From assembly GCF_000426885.1 (NCBI RefSeq), contig NZ_AUGF01000011.1:1-64000 (forward strand): DNA of 64,000 nt, written 5' to 3'. The translations under genes were made by a program, and so were the position numbers. The notes under the pieces are model-generated. The model made no database searches. It was not told where the DNA came from and was given only the letters and a program-made list of their open reading frames with translations. The DNA comes from Moraxella caprae DSM 19149. Lineage in GTDB: Bacteria > Pseudomonadota > Gammaproteobacteria > Pseudomonadales > Moraxellaceae. Below are positions 37,755-46,442 of the stretch, piece after piece (positions within the stretch are counted from its first letter, which is position 1; the number at the start of each line of letters is the position of its first letter).

Positions 37755-39221
37755 CTATTGTACCACTTCATCAGCAGCATCTGCCATCGCTTGGGCTTCT
37801 GCTTGTTCAGCACCATCATCTGTCGGTGCTCGGTTTTGAGTAGGAGTTGCTGGTGCCTGTTGCTCTTGCCGTCCTTGCTGACTGGTTTTGCTTTGTTGTG
37901 GAGCGTGGCTTGGGGCTTGGTTAGGACTCTGTACAGGTCCTTGGGCAGGGGCTTGACCTACTCCTTGGGGATTTTGACCATTTGGTGAGTATGGACGTGT
38001 CTCAACCGCCTGCTCAGGCTTAACCTTAGCACCGCCAACCACAACGACATTATCGCCATTGGTCAGACCATCGGTTACTACCCATTGACCTTGGAACGTG
38101 CCTGCGGTCTTGACATTACGCATTTCAATTTGTTTGTTTTGATTGACCACATAGACCTGAGTTTCGCCTTTGGGTGTACGAATGATGGCAGTTTGGGGCA
38201 GTAGCATGGCGTTATGCACCACTGACTGGGCTAGGTTGGCATTGACATACATTCCTGGGATAAGCAGTCCGTCAGGGTTCGGGAACACCGCTCTTAGCTT
38301 GACTGCTCCTGTCGCCTCATCCACGCTGGCATCTGAGAGTGCCAAACGTCCGATGAGCGGGTAGGTCTCGCCATCTTCTAGAACGATTTGTACCTCTGTT
38401 GAGCCCTCACTGGCTTGACCGCTTGCCATCTGCTGACGCAGTCTTAGTAGCTCTGATGATGACTGACTGATGTCCACATACACCATGTCAGTGCGTGAGA
38501 TGGTCGCCAGTGGTGTGGCTTGACTGGCGGAGACCAATGCCCCTGCCGTGACCGCCGAAATACCAATCTTACCGCTAATCGGAGCTCGAATGATGGTACG
38601 GCTCATGTCAAGCTGACTGGCATCACGATTTGCCTTGGCACTGTTGATTGACGCATTGGCTTGATTGACCGTTGCTTTGGCAGCCTCGACATTTGCCTGT
38701 GCGGTTCTCACGGCGGTCTTATGTTGGTCATACAACTGTTTTGATACCGCATCGATACCCACCAAGCTCTCAACACGAGCCAAATCTGCCCGAGCTTGGG
38801 CAAGGGTCGCCTCTTGGGCAGCAAGACTGGCTCTGGCACTAATCAAGCTTGCCTCCGCTGTCTGAATGGCAGCGATACTACTGTTAGCAGCACTGATATA
38901 ATTATCACGGTTTAGGCGGTACAGCTCTTGTCCTGCCTTGACGTAACTGCCCTCTTGGAAAGCAACAGACTCAATAATACCCGTCACCTGTGGACGCACC
39001 TCGGATGTCTCAACCGCTGTCACACGCCCTGAGAAGGATTTAACCACGGGTATTGAACGTAGCGACACCGTCTGCACTTCTACGGTCGCTGGGGGCATTT
39101 GCTGGGTAGCACCTGCCCCCGCTCCTGCACCGCCTGCCCCTTGGTCGTTTTTACCACAACCTACTAGAGCAGCAGTTGCCACAAGCACAGAGAATGTTAA
39201 TACTTTTAAATTAAATTTCAT
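37755..39221 (-). CDS. acrA: RND efflux periplasmic adaptor (AcrA/MexA family), lipoprotein
   Basis: The membrane fusion protein that joins AcrB to OprM. It is a 488-residue lipoprotein (VLVATAALVGCGKND; lipobox LVGC). Barrel-sandwich and hairpin motifs are clear: SGRVTAVETSEVRPQVTGII, GSYVKAGQELYRLNRDNY, ARADLARVESLVGIDAVSKQ, RTIIRAPISGKIGISAV and FPNPDGLLIPGMYVNANL. The C-terminal ~80 residues are a Pro/Gln/Ala-rich tail (GQNPQGVGQAPAQGPVQ) ending in acidic residues, much longer than in MexA. acrB starts 7 bp downstream. Confidence 0.95.
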   Translation of the reverse strand: MKFNLKVLTFSVLVATAALVGCGKNDQGAGGAGAGAGATQQMPPATVEVQTVSLRSIPVVKSFSGRVTAVETSEVRPQVTGIIESVAFQEGSYVKAGQELYRLNRDNYISAANSSIAAIQTAEASLISARASLAAQEATLAQARADLARVESLVGIDAVSKQLYDQHKTAVRTAQANVEAAKATVNQANASINSAKANRDASQLDMSRTIIRAPISGKIGISAVTAGALVSASQATPLATISRTDMVYVDISQSSSELLRLRQQMASGQASEGSTEVQIVLEDGETYPLIGRLALSDASVDEATGAVKLRAVFPNPDGLLIPGMYVNANLAQSVVHNAMLLPQTAIIRTPKGETQVYVVNQNKQIEMRNVKTAGTFQGQWVVTDGLTNGDNVVVVGGAKVKPEQAVETRPYSPNGQNPQGVGQAPAQGPVQSPNQAPSHAPQQSKTSQQGRQEQQAPATPTQNRAPTDDGAEQAEAQAMADAADEVVQ

Positions 39222-39330
39222 AAATACCTGCTTACTATAAATATTTTAAAGTAATCATAAAAAGAGTTTTAGGGTTTTACTTTTTTGATTACACGCTTTT
39301 ATAGATTTTCAAAAAATTCATATTTATGAT

Positions 39331-39359
39331 ATTATAATGAAAATTAACCAACAAAAGTA
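39331..39359 (-). promoter_or_regulatory. Candidate promoter of acrA-acrB-oprM
   Basis: On the minus strand TATAAT (39336-39331) is preceded by 17 bp and TACTTT (39359-39354), about 110 bp before the acrA start. The -35 is weak. The surrounding 39222-39632 stretch is AT-rich, includes a small hairpin CTGTTTTTTCAAAAACAG near 39393, and holds no gene. Confidence 0.4.
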
Positions 39360-39570
39360 AAACGCTAAAGCCATTGCATTTTGGATAAAAATGCCTGTTT
39401 TTTCAAAAACAGCTAAACCTGACTATTATACTCTAATTTACCCTAAAAGTTATGAGTTTTATTGACACCAATACCAAAAAAAGCACTTGATTTTTCGGGC
39501 TAGTTGTGAACAATACGACCGTTTTTTATGAACTTTTGACGAAAATTTTTAAAATTTTTTTAAAAAATAC

Positions 39571-39598
39571 TTGCAATTTTACCAAAACATGATATTAT
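39571..39598 (+). promoter_or_regulatory. Sigma-70 promoter of the tRNA-Cys/tRNA-Leu operon
   Basis: TTGCAA (39571-39576), 16-bp spacer, TATTAT (39593-39598), 35 bp before tRNA-Cys. Confidence 0.7.
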
Positions 39599-39632
39599 AG
39601 CGACCACTTAGGTCATTGACAGACCAAGACAA

Positions 39633-39706
39633 GGCTGGGTGGCAGAGTGGTCATGCAGCGGACTGCAACTCCGTGTACGCCGGTTCGATTCCGACCTCAG
39701 CCTCCA
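39633..39706 (+). tRNA. tRNA-Cys (anticodon GCA)
   Basis: Acceptor GGCTGGG pairs with CTCAGCC (one G-U), U73, encoded CCA. The anticodon loop CTGCAAC in the arm GCGGA...TCCGT gives GCA. Confidence 0.95.
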
Positions 39707-39729
39707 TTTTTGATTACTTTTAGTAATCC

Positions 39730-39816
39730 GCCCGGGTGGTGAAATTGGTAGACACAAGGGATTTAAAATCCCTCGCTCTTTTGAGCGTGCCGGTTCAAGT
39801 CCGGCCCCGGGCACCA
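39730..39816 (+). tRNA. tRNA-Leu (anticodon UAA)
   Basis: Acceptor GCCCGGG pairs with CCCGGGC, then A73 and CCA. The anticodon arm AGGGA-TTTAAAA-TCCCT gives TAA. The long variable arm (CTCTTTTGAG) confirms class II. It follows tRNA-Cys after 23 bp and is co-transcribed. Confidence 0.95.
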
Positions 39817-39924
39817 TCTATTTAAAATCCTTAGATATTTTCTAAGTATTTTTTATTTGTCTAAATAAATCATCTAACATCCGCCCCACTCCATCTATAC
39901 TCCTTTAATTTTAGGTAGTAGTCT

Positions 39925-39989
39925 AAAAAGTATGCTGAACTAGGTTTTCCGTAGTAAAATTCAATTTTGTTAGCTGTGGCATACTTTTT
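39925..39989. repeat. Inverted repeat element downstream of the tRNAs
   Basis: AAAAAGTATGC (39925-39935) and GCATACTTTTT (39979-39989) are perfect 11-bp arms, with weaker similarity continuing outward to TTAGG / CCTAA. The shape is that of a small MITE remnant. No second copy was found in the window. It lies in the 423-bp gene-free stretch 39817-40239. Confidence 0.45.
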
Positions 39990-40018
39990 GAACCAGAGCC
40001 TAATTTTAAAATATGCAC

Positions 40019-40140
40019 TCAATAAACTTTAAAATTACTACAAATATAATGATATTTGGATGTAGCCTTGTGCAGTAATGTCATCAAAGGGGCGTGCTCA
40101 GCACATTCCTACAAATCCGTGGCATATATCAAATTTGCTA
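40019..40140. repeat. Composite REP (BIME-like) element, copy 1
   Basis: This 122-bp stretch matches 58619-58756 along its length (AATAAACTTTAAAATTACTA shared at the start; GTAATGTCATCAAA in the middle). It keeps one palindrome, GGGGCGTGCTCAGCACATTCC, but lacks 16 bp that in the other copy contain the first palindrome. Confidence 0.65.
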
Positions 40141-40180
40141 GGGGAAAAATCTTGGAATAATGCTATTTTATCAGCAAACA

Positions 40181-40212
40181 AAAACCAAATCCGAATACCG
40201 AATTTGGTTTTA
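40181..40212. terminator. Terminator of rpmB-rpmG
   Basis: AAAACCAAAT (40181-40190) pairs with ATTTGGTTTT (40202-40211) around an 11-nt loop, with a purine-rich/T-rich flank. It is 28 bp beyond the rpmG stop. Confidence 0.75.
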
Positions 40213-40239
40213 AGCGATTTTCTCAATTAAAGGGCAAAA

Positions 40240-40395
40240 TTATTTGATTTTTGCTTCTTTAAATAGAACGTGCTGGCGAATTTTTGGGTCAAATTTTTTG
40301 ATTTCCATTTTGCCAGGCATGGTGCGTTTGTTTTTGGTGGTGGTATAAAAATAACCAGTGCCAGCCGTAGAAACGAGTTTGATTTTATCTCTCAT
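40240..40395 (-). CDS. rpmG: 50S ribosomal protein L33
   Basis: The 51-residue product reads [20 protein letters not shown] then [20 protein letters not shown] and ends in KEAKIK. This is the zinc-free L33 type (no CxxC pairs). It follows rpmB on the minus strand after 20 bp, the standard rpmB-rpmG pair. AAAAGGATAATACC precedes the ATG. Confidence 0.97.
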   Translation of the reverse strand: MRDKIKLVSTAGTGYFYTTTKNKRTMPGKMEIKKFDPKIRQHVLFKEAKIK

Positions 40396-40415
40396 GGTAT
40401 TATCCTTTTGCTAAA

Positions 40416-40652
40416 TTAAATCTTTTGACCTTGGGCACGCAAATCGGCAAGCACTTTGTCAATGCCGTGCTTGTCAATGATACGCATACCTTTTGAAGAT
40501 ACACGAAGACGCACAAAACGGTTTTCAGATTCTACCCAAAAACGATGGTTGTGTAGGTTTGGCAAAAAACGACGACGGGTTTTGTTGTTAGCGTGAGATA
40601 CGTTATTACCCACTAGTGGGCGTTTTCCAGTAACTTGGCATACACGAGACAT
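40416..40652 (-). CDS. rpmB: 50S ribosomal protein L28
   Basis: 78 residues starting [20 protein letters not shown], with [20 protein letters not shown] and [19 protein letters not shown]. It assembles into the large subunit. It is the C- (zinc-free) type, like E. coli L28. TAGGAGTTCATC precedes the ATG. First gene of the rpmB-rpmG pair. Confidence 0.97.
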   Translation of the reverse strand: MSRVCQVTGKRPLVGNNVSHANNKTRRRFLPNLHNHRFWVESENRFVRLRVSSKGMRIIDKHGIDKVLADLRAQGQKI

Positions 40653-40824
40653 GATGAACTCCTATATTACGATGTGGCACGGATATTGAGCGGTATCTGT
40701 TGTGCCATTTAAATAATCGCCACAAAATTAGGTATGGACTAGGCGGATTATTCAAACTTGTTAGTGATGTCATTTCATCTTTATTGTTAAAGGCGACAAT
40801 AAATAGAAAGTGACAGAAAAATCA

Positions 40825-40883
40825 AAGCCCGAATTTTACACCAATTTCACTCACATTTCAAGTAAAATTTTAAAATCGGGCTT
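40825..40883 (-). terminator. Possible terminator after hopJ
   Basis: AAGCCCGA (40825-40832) and TCGGGCTT (40876-40883) with TTTTA / TAAAA extensions, around a long AT-rich loop. 20 bp downstream of the hopJ stop. Confidence 0.45.
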
Positions 40884-40903
40884 ATTTTATCAAATTTACA
40901 AAA

Positions 40904-41251
40904 TTAACGAGCGGTCAAAGCACTCACAGGCATGCCAAACCCTTGCCAGCCATAATGTAAAAAGTTACGAATATTGGCGTGGTCGGTGCCGTCTGGCTTA
41001 TCTAGCACTGCCTGATAATGCTCGGCAAATAGTTTTAGGGTGTCAAGCTGATTTAGCCCATGCAGTTTGGCAAGGCTAAACACCTTGGCAGAGCCTTCGT
41101 TAGTACCAGCAAGATTGACCGCTTCGCCATTATGAAAGGCGACAGGCGTATAAGTGTAATTGGCATCAATAAAGGCAAGCACGTCTTTGAACGTCAAACC
41201 GCCCTGCTCAATACCATTTAATAGCCGTGAAATGTCAGTGTGATTCATCAT
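40904..41251 (-). CDS. HopJ type III effector family protein
   Basis: A 115-residue protein of the HopJ family: SRLLNGIEQGGLTFKDVLAF, IDANYTYTPVAFHNGEAVNL, AKVFSLAKLHGLNQLDTLKL, LFAEHYQAVLDKPDGTDHAN, then NFLHYGWQGFGMP. The name comes from a Pseudomonas syringae effector, but the family is common in non-pathogens without a type III system, and its role is unknown. No secretion gene is nearby. Tandem ATGs at 41251/41248 follow the csrA stop after 7 bp, so it is probably translated with csrA. The longer frame to 41302 overlaps csrA and is unlikely. Confidence 0.85.
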   Translation of the reverse strand: MMNHTDISRLLNGIEQGGLTFKDVLAFIDANYTYTPVAFHNGEAVNLAGTNEGSAKVFSLAKLHGLNQLDTLKLFAEHYQAVLDKPDGTDHANIRNFLHYGWQGFGMPVSALTAR

Positions 41252-41258
41252 ACATCCA

Positions 41259-41507
41259 TTAGCGATTAAAATAATCATCATCGTCAAATGATGGTGGGGC
41301 AAAGTTGCCTTGTTCTAGGTGGCTCATGTGCATTTGCATAGAGCGTTCGTGCTGGATACGCTGATAAATCTCTTCACGGTGAACAGCAATGTCTTTGGGG
41401 GCATTCACACCAAGGCGGACTTGGTTGCCTTTGACACCCAGCACAGTAACACTGACTTCATCGCCAATCATTAGGGTTTCGCCAACACGGCGGGTTAGAA
41501 TTAACAT
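41259..41507 (-). CDS. csrA: Carbon storage regulator CsrA, long form
   Basis: CsrA is an RNA-binding post-transcriptional regulator acting at GGA motifs near start codons. The first ~60 residues are canonical: [20 protein letters not shown], then [20 protein letters not shown] and [11 protein letters not shown] with Arg44-type contacts. The remaining ~22 residues ([20 protein letters not shown] then DDYFNR) form an acidic tail not found in E. coli CsrA (61 residues) but seen in Moraxellaceae. It lies downstream of lysC and alaS. GCAAGGAGCTATT precedes the ATG. Confidence 0.95.
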   Translation of the reverse strand: MLILTRRVGETLMIGDEVSVTVLGVKGNQVRLGVNAPKDIAVHREEIYQRIQHERSMQMHMSHLEQGNFAPPSFDDDDYFNR

Positions 41508-41662
41508 AATAGCTCCTTGCTATAAAAACAATGCTAAAAAGCAAAAAAATAAAAATTACCCAAGTTGCTATTATAAAACTTCTTGGGTAACTTGTCAGCC
41601 TTTTTTGGCAATTTTTACGTAATGATTATGATTAATAAACCAAATTGTTACATAATGGCTAA

Positions 41663-42949
41663 TTACAGCCCTGCAACCTTACTCTCACCGTCTTCACGGT
41701 CAAGCCCAAAGGCGGTGTGTAGGGATTTGACCGCTTTTTCTAAATGCTCTTCTTTGATAAGTACAGAGACTTTGATTTCGGAGGTTGAAATCATTTGTAG
41801 GTTGATGTTTTGCGACGCTAATGTTTCAAACATTTTGCTTGCCACGCCTGCGTGCGAACGCATACCCACACCCACGATAGAGACTTTAACCACATCGCTC
41901 GCTCCTACTACTTCGGTGGCTCCGATGTCGTCTTTGACTTGCTCTTTTAGGATTTTCATGGCTTTGTTAAAGTCGCCACGAGGTACGGTAAAGCTAAAAT
42001 CGGTTACGCCATTTTCGGACATATTTTGGATAATCATGTCCACTTCGATGTTGGCTTTGCCAATCGGACTTAAAATAGCAGAGGCAATACCAGGGCGGTC
42101 TGGCACACCCAGCACAACGATTTTGGCTTCATCACGGTTAAAGGCAATGCCCGAAATTAACGCTTTTTCCATAGTATCTCCTTCATCAGCGGTAATCAGC
42201 GTACCGACAGTTTGTTTAAATTCATCATCAAAAGCCCCGTCATCGCCTTCATCAAAGCTAGACAGCACCCGTACAGGCACTTTGTATTTGCCTGCAAATT
42301 CTACCGAGCGGATTTGCAAAACTTTTGAGCCAAGTGATGCCATTTCCAGCATTTCTTCAAAAGTGATTTTGTCAAGTTTTTTCGCCTTGGAGGTTACTCG
42401 TGGGTCGGTGGTGTACACGCCGTCTACATCGGTATAAATTTGGCACTCGTCTGCCTTTAACGCCGCAGCGATGGCAACACCTGTGGTGTCCGAGCCACCT
42501 CGTCCAAGCGTGGTCAAGTCGTTGTGTTCGTTCACGCCCTGAAAGCCTGCCACAATCAGCACTTTACCGTCAGCCAGTTCTTGTTTTAGGTTTTCAGCGT
42601 CAATATGCTCAATACGTGCTTTGGTGTGCGTGGTGTCGGTCTTAATGGCGACTTGACGCCCTGTCATGGATTTGGCGTCCACGCCCAAATCTTTTAGTGC
42701 CATGGCAAGTAGGGCAATAGATACCTGCTCGCCTGTGGCGACCATTTGGTCGTATTCACGAGGGTCGGGGTCAGAGCTAATCTCACGAGCCAAACCGATG
42801 AGTCGGTTTGTTTCTCCGCTCATCGCAGAGACCACCACCACCACTTGATGACCGTGGTCGTGCCAGCGTTTGACACGCTTGGCGACATTTTTGATACGGG
42901 TGGCATTCCCCATGGAAGTGCCACCGTATTTTTGGACGATTAGTGCCAT
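41663..42949 (-). CDS. lysC: Aspartokinase
   Basis: Phosphorylates aspartate at the head of the lysine, methionine and threonine pathway. The 428-residue monofunctional enzyme starts MALIVQKYGGTSMGN with the catalytic Lys, then VVVVSAMSGETNRLIGLA, TGEQVSIALLAM, VAGFQGVNEHNDLTTLGRGG and TDVDGVYTTDPRV. Two ACT domains at the C-terminus (ALISGIAFNRDEAKIVVLGV; KVSIVGVGMRSHAGVASKMF) indicate feedback control by lysine and threonine. The alaS-lysC-csrA order is typical of Pseudomonas and Moraxellaceae. Confidence 0.96.
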   Translation of the reverse strand: MALIVQKYGGTSMGNATRIKNVAKRVKRWHDHGHQVVVVVSAMSGETNRLIGLAREISSDPDPREYDQMVATGEQVSIALLAMALKDLGVDAKSMTGRQVAIKTDTTHTKARIEHIDAENLKQELADGKVLIVAGFQGVNEHNDLTTLGRGGSDTTGVAIAAALKADECQIYTDVDGVYTTDPRVTSKAKKLDKITFEEMLEMASLGSKVLQIRSVEFAGKYKVPVRVLSSFDEGDDGAFDDEFKQTVGTLITADEGDTMEKALISGIAFNRDEAKIVVLGVPDRPGIASAILSPIGKANIEVDMIIQNMSENGVTDFSFTVPRGDFNKAMKILKEQVKDDIGATEVVGASDVVKVSIVGVGMRSHAGVASKMFETLASQNINLQMISTSEIKVSVLIKEEHLEKAVKSLHTAFGLDREDGESKVAGL

Positions 42950-43082
42950 TATCTTTTCCTATTAAGGATTAACTGTAAACCAAAATTATAACCCAATTTA
43001 TTTTTAAAATAAACTGATAATTTCATCAAAAAATTTTATAAATAACCAAACATTTAGCGTGTTTGCTAAAATTAACTGTTGA

Positions 43083-45746
43083 TTAAGCCAGCTCGCCAGT
43101 TAATTTGGTTTGTAAAGCAGTCAATATACTCTCCAGTTTATTCGACTTGTCCGCACCGCCTTGGGCATAGTCAGGTTTACCGCCACCTTTACCACCCAAT
43201 TCGCCCGCCAAATGACGGATGATGTCGCCCGCCTTAACCTTATCAGTCAAGCCCTTCGCCACGCTTGCCGACAGTGCCAAATCATCACTCTCGCCCACCA
43301 GTACAATCACCCCATCAAGGCGAGATTTTAGGGTATCCATAAGCCCACGAATGGCTTTGCCGTCCACGCCTACCACTTTGGCGATGAGTAGATTTGTCTC
43401 GCCCACTTTGACCGCGTTTTGTAGTAGCGATACTGCTTGTAGGCTTGCCAGTTTTTGCTCGGTGCGTTCTAGCTGTTTTTCAAGCTCACGGTTACGCTCG
43501 GCAAGGCTACCGACACGAGTTTCAATCTCACCACGTTTTGCCTTAAAATTCGTTGCCAAATTACCCAAAATCATCTCACCCGTCTGCACATAACGCACCG
43601 CCCCCATGCCTGTCAAGGCTTCCACACGGCGAACGCCCGAGGCGATACCGCTCTCGGAGACGATTTTAAACAGACCTATATCGCCTGTTTGAGCCACGTG
43701 GATGCCACCGCACAGCTCAATGGAGAACGTAGAGTTATCGGCATTTGTCCCCATGGTAAGAACACGCACGGTTTCGCCATATTTTTCGCCAAACAGAGCC
43801 ATTGCCCCTTTGTCAATGGCTTCATCAATGGGTAGGTACTCAATCTGCACAGGGGTATTTTTTTGGATTTGCTCGTTCACCATGCGTTCAATGGTGGCAA
43901 GCTCATCATGACTGATTGGTTTATCATAAGAGAAGTCAAAACGTAGCACGTCTGCCGATACCAGCGAGCCTTTTTGGGCAACGCCTGTGCCTAGCACCGC
44001 ACGTAGGCTTGCGTGGAGCAGGTGCGTGGCGGAGTGGTTTTTGGCGGAAGCTTTACGCACGTCGGCAATCACTTGGGCGTTGGCGGACTGATTTGGGGTG
44101 ATCTCGCCCATTTTTACCGTGCCATAATGGATAATTGCCGTGCCAGATTTTTTGGTGTCTTCGACAAAAAACACCCCTGTGGACGTGCTAATCTCGCCTG
44201 TCTCGCCCACTTGACCGCCACCTTCGGCATAAAATGGCGTGGCAGACAGCACAATCACACCTTCATCGCCTTCACCCAAACGCTTTACCGCCTTGCCGTC
44301 TTGGTACACGCCTATGATTTGGCTTTGGTTGTCTAGCAGGTCATAGCCGACAAATTCGGTTGGGGTCTCTACTTTTACGCTACTTGTGTAATCCACGTCA
44401 AATTTGCCCGCTTCTCTGGCACGGGTACGTTGAGCTTCCATAGCCACATTAAAGCCGTCTTCGTCAATGCCAACGCCACGCTCACGAGCGATGTCGGCAG
44501 TTAGGTCGGTTGGGAAACCATAGGTATCATATAGCTTAAATACCGTCTCCCCTGTCAAGGTATCGCCTGTGTTTAGACTTTCTAATTCGCCCGATAACAG
44601 ACGTAAGCCCTGTGCCAGCGTTTTGGCAAATTGCTCCTCCTCCTTTAAGATGACCGCTTCAATCTCAGCCTGTTTGTTGACAAGCTGTGGGTAAGCCTCG
44701 CCCATCTCTGCCACGAGTGCAGGGACGATTTTGTGGAAAAATACCCCCTCTGCCCCCAGTTTATTGCCATGACGTACCGCACGGCGAATGATACGGCGTA
44801 GGACATAGCCACGCCCTTCGTTACTTGGGCGGACACCGTCAGCGATGAGAAACGACACGGCACGGATATGGTCGGCAATGACCTTAAAAGACGGCTCATA
44901 GGTGCTCTCCACGCCAATCACTTGGGCAGTCGCATTCATGAGATTAACAAACAAATCCGTCTCATAGTTGCCATATTTGCCCTGCATGACCGAGCTGATA
45001 CGCTCTAAGCCCATGCCTGTATCCACAGACGGCTTGGGCAGGGGTTCTAGCGTGCCGTCTTTTTGGCGGTTAAACTGCATAAATACGCAGTTCCAAATCT
45101 CCACGTAACGGTCGCCATCTTCGTCAGGCGTACCGGGCAGTCCGCCTTCCATATGCTCGCCATAATCATAAAAAATCTCGGAGCAAGGCCCGCAAGGTCC
45201 TGTATCGCCCATCGCCCAAAAGTTATCCGACTGATAAAGCCCACCTTTATCGCCAATGCGAATGATACGCTCGGGGGCAAGTCCGATGTCCTTATGCCAA
45301 ATGTCAAAGGCTTCATCATCGGTGTGATAGACGGTTACATAAAGGCGGTCTTTGGGCAGGGCAAGCCAGTTGTCATCGGTCAAAAACTCCCACGCAAAGG
45401 CAATGGCGTCCTTTTTAAAATAATCGCCAAAGCTAAAATTACCGAGCATTTCAAAAAAGGTGTGATGACGGGCGGTGTAGCCCACATTATCAAGGTCGTT
45501 GTGTTTGCCCCCTGCACGCACGCATTTTTGTGATGACACGGCACGCTGATAGTCCCGTTTTTCTAGACCCAAAAAGGTATCTTTAAATTGGTTCATGCCT
45601 GCATTGGTAAATAGTAGCGTGGGGTCGTTGTGTGGAATGAGACTTGATGATGCCACAGGCGTGTGGTTTTTGCTTTTAAAAAAGTCAATAAAGGCTTGAC
45701 GTACTTCGGTCAGTTGCATGGTTTTGGTTAAGTGAGCGGTTGTCAT
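43083..45746 (-). CDS. alaS: Alanyl-tRNA synthetase
   Basis: 887 residues with all AlaS domains. The class II aminoacylation core has [20 protein letters not shown] and [20 protein letters not shown]. The editing domain has [16 protein letters not shown] and the zinc-binding [15 protein letters not shown] coiled coil follows ([20 protein letters not shown]), and the C-terminal DHHA1 domain ends in [14 protein letters not shown]. The start could also be the second Met (45719), giving [14 protein letters not shown]; the first has a slightly better upstream sequence. Confidence 0.97.
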   Translation of the reverse strand: MTTAHLTKTMQLTEVRQAFIDFFKSKNHTPVASSSLIPHNDPTLLFTNAGMNQFKDTFLGLEKRDYQRAVSSQKCVRAGGKHNDLDNVGYTARHHTFFEMLGNFSFGDYFKKDAIAFAWEFLTDDNWLALPKDRLYVTVYHTDDEAFDIWHKDIGLAPERIIRIGDKGGLYQSDNFWAMGDTGPCGPCSEIFYDYGEHMEGGLPGTPDEDGDRYVEIWNCVFMQFNRQKDGTLEPLPKPSVDTGMGLERISSVMQGKYGNYETDLFVNLMNATAQVIGVESTYEPSFKVIADHIRAVSFLIADGVRPSNEGRGYVLRRIIRRAVRHGNKLGAEGVFFHKIVPALVAEMGEAYPQLVNKQAEIEAVILKEEEQFAKTLAQGLRLLSGELESLNTGDTLTGETVFKLYDTYGFPTDLTADIARERGVGIDEDGFNVAMEAQRTRAREAGKFDVDYTSSVKVETPTEFVGYDLLDNQSQIIGVYQDGKAVKRLGEGDEGVIVLSATPFYAEGGGQVGETGEISTSTGVFFVEDTKKSGTAIIHYGTVKMGEITPNQSANAQVIADVRKASAKNHSATHLLHASLRAVLGTGVAQKGSLVSADVLRFDFSYDKPISHDELATIERMVNEQIQKNTPVQIEYLPIDEAIDKGAMALFGEKYGETVRVLTMGTNADNSTFSIELCGGIHVAQTGDIGLFKIVSESGIASGVRRVEALTGMGAVRYVQTGEMILGNLATNFKAKRGEIETRVGSLAERNRELEKQLERTEQKLASLQAVSLLQNAVKVGETNLLIAKVVGVDGKAIRGLMDTLKSRLDGVIVLVGESDDLALSASVAKGLTDKVKAGDIIRHLAGELGGKGGGKPDYAQGGADKSNKLESILTALQTKLTGELA

Positions 45747-45953
45747 GGTCGTATCTCGTAGCTTGCCTGTGATTTTTAAAAATCATGGGGCGAATTTGAT
45801 AAATAAACAGCTAATTTTATCACAAACCGCCATAATTAACAGTGATTTTAACCAATTTTTCACAAAATTTAGTTGAAAGACTGACTGACTTAATAACTTT
45901 TTGGAATTAATATAAAATCCTTATAAAAATTATGGAGTTTTTGATAAAAATGC

Positions 45954-45982
45954 TTAACATTCATGTAAAAAAGTTGTATAAA
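45954..45982 (+). promoter_or_regulatory. Candidate promoter of the 75-residue membrane protein
   Basis: TTAACA (45954-45959), 17-bp spacer, TATAAA (45977-45982), 43 bp before the ATG at 46025. Confidence 0.55.
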
Positions 45983-46024
45983 TAGCATATAGATTTTATC
46001 CACAAAAATGCTAGGGGATTCACC

Positions 46025-46252
46025 ATGAACATTCCACTATTTAGTGCCATTTTTTCGATTGCTTCTACTGTACTCATTGGCGTCTTGATGATTGTGGTGT
46101 TTGTCAATGACATGACCAATATGCAAACGGTGCTTGGAGCCGTGGTCGCAGGACTCGTGGTAAGCATTCCCATCGCCCTTGTCGTCACCAAACGCATTTC
46201 TGCCATGACAAACTCTGCCAGTCTCACCCCCAATCAACAAAAAACGCAGTAA
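46025..46252 (+). CDS. Small two-span membrane protein
   Basis: A 75-residue protein: MNIPLFSAIFSIASTVLIGV with LMIVVFVND forms the first span, a short loop DMTNMQTV, then GAVVAGLVVSIPIALVVTKR the second, and a polar tail (NSASLTPNQQKTQ). It resembles small hypothetical membrane proteins of Acinetobacter and Moraxella. Function unknown. It has a plausible promoter upstream and an imperfect hairpin (TATCTGGC / GCCAGATA, 46269-46300) downstream, so it is probably its own transcript. Confidence 0.7.
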   Translation: MNIPLFSAIFSIASTVLIGVLMIVVFVNDMTNMQTVLGAVVAGLVVSIPIALVVTKRISAMTNSASLTPNQQKTQ

Positions 46253-46442
46253 CGCTTTTGGCACAGCTTATCTGGCCTATATTGCAATACCAGCCAGATA
46301 GCCAAGCCACAGCCGAAACATAGATATGCCATGATAGCACGCCCCATCATGGCATTTTTACACAGCGTACGACCAAACAAAATTGAAATACACCCATCAA
46401 TTCATGTTACAATAGTATTTATTTATCACAAATAGAGCCGTC

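Noticed and set aside
39608-39817. 69-residue open frame on the minus strand
   Set aside because: It is antisense to tRNA-Cys and tRNA-Leu and has the typical artefact sequence of tRNA complements.
40904-41251. Type III secretion effector
   Set aside because: The HopJ name is historical. No type III apparatus, chaperone or N-terminal secretion features are present; it is kept as a family name only.
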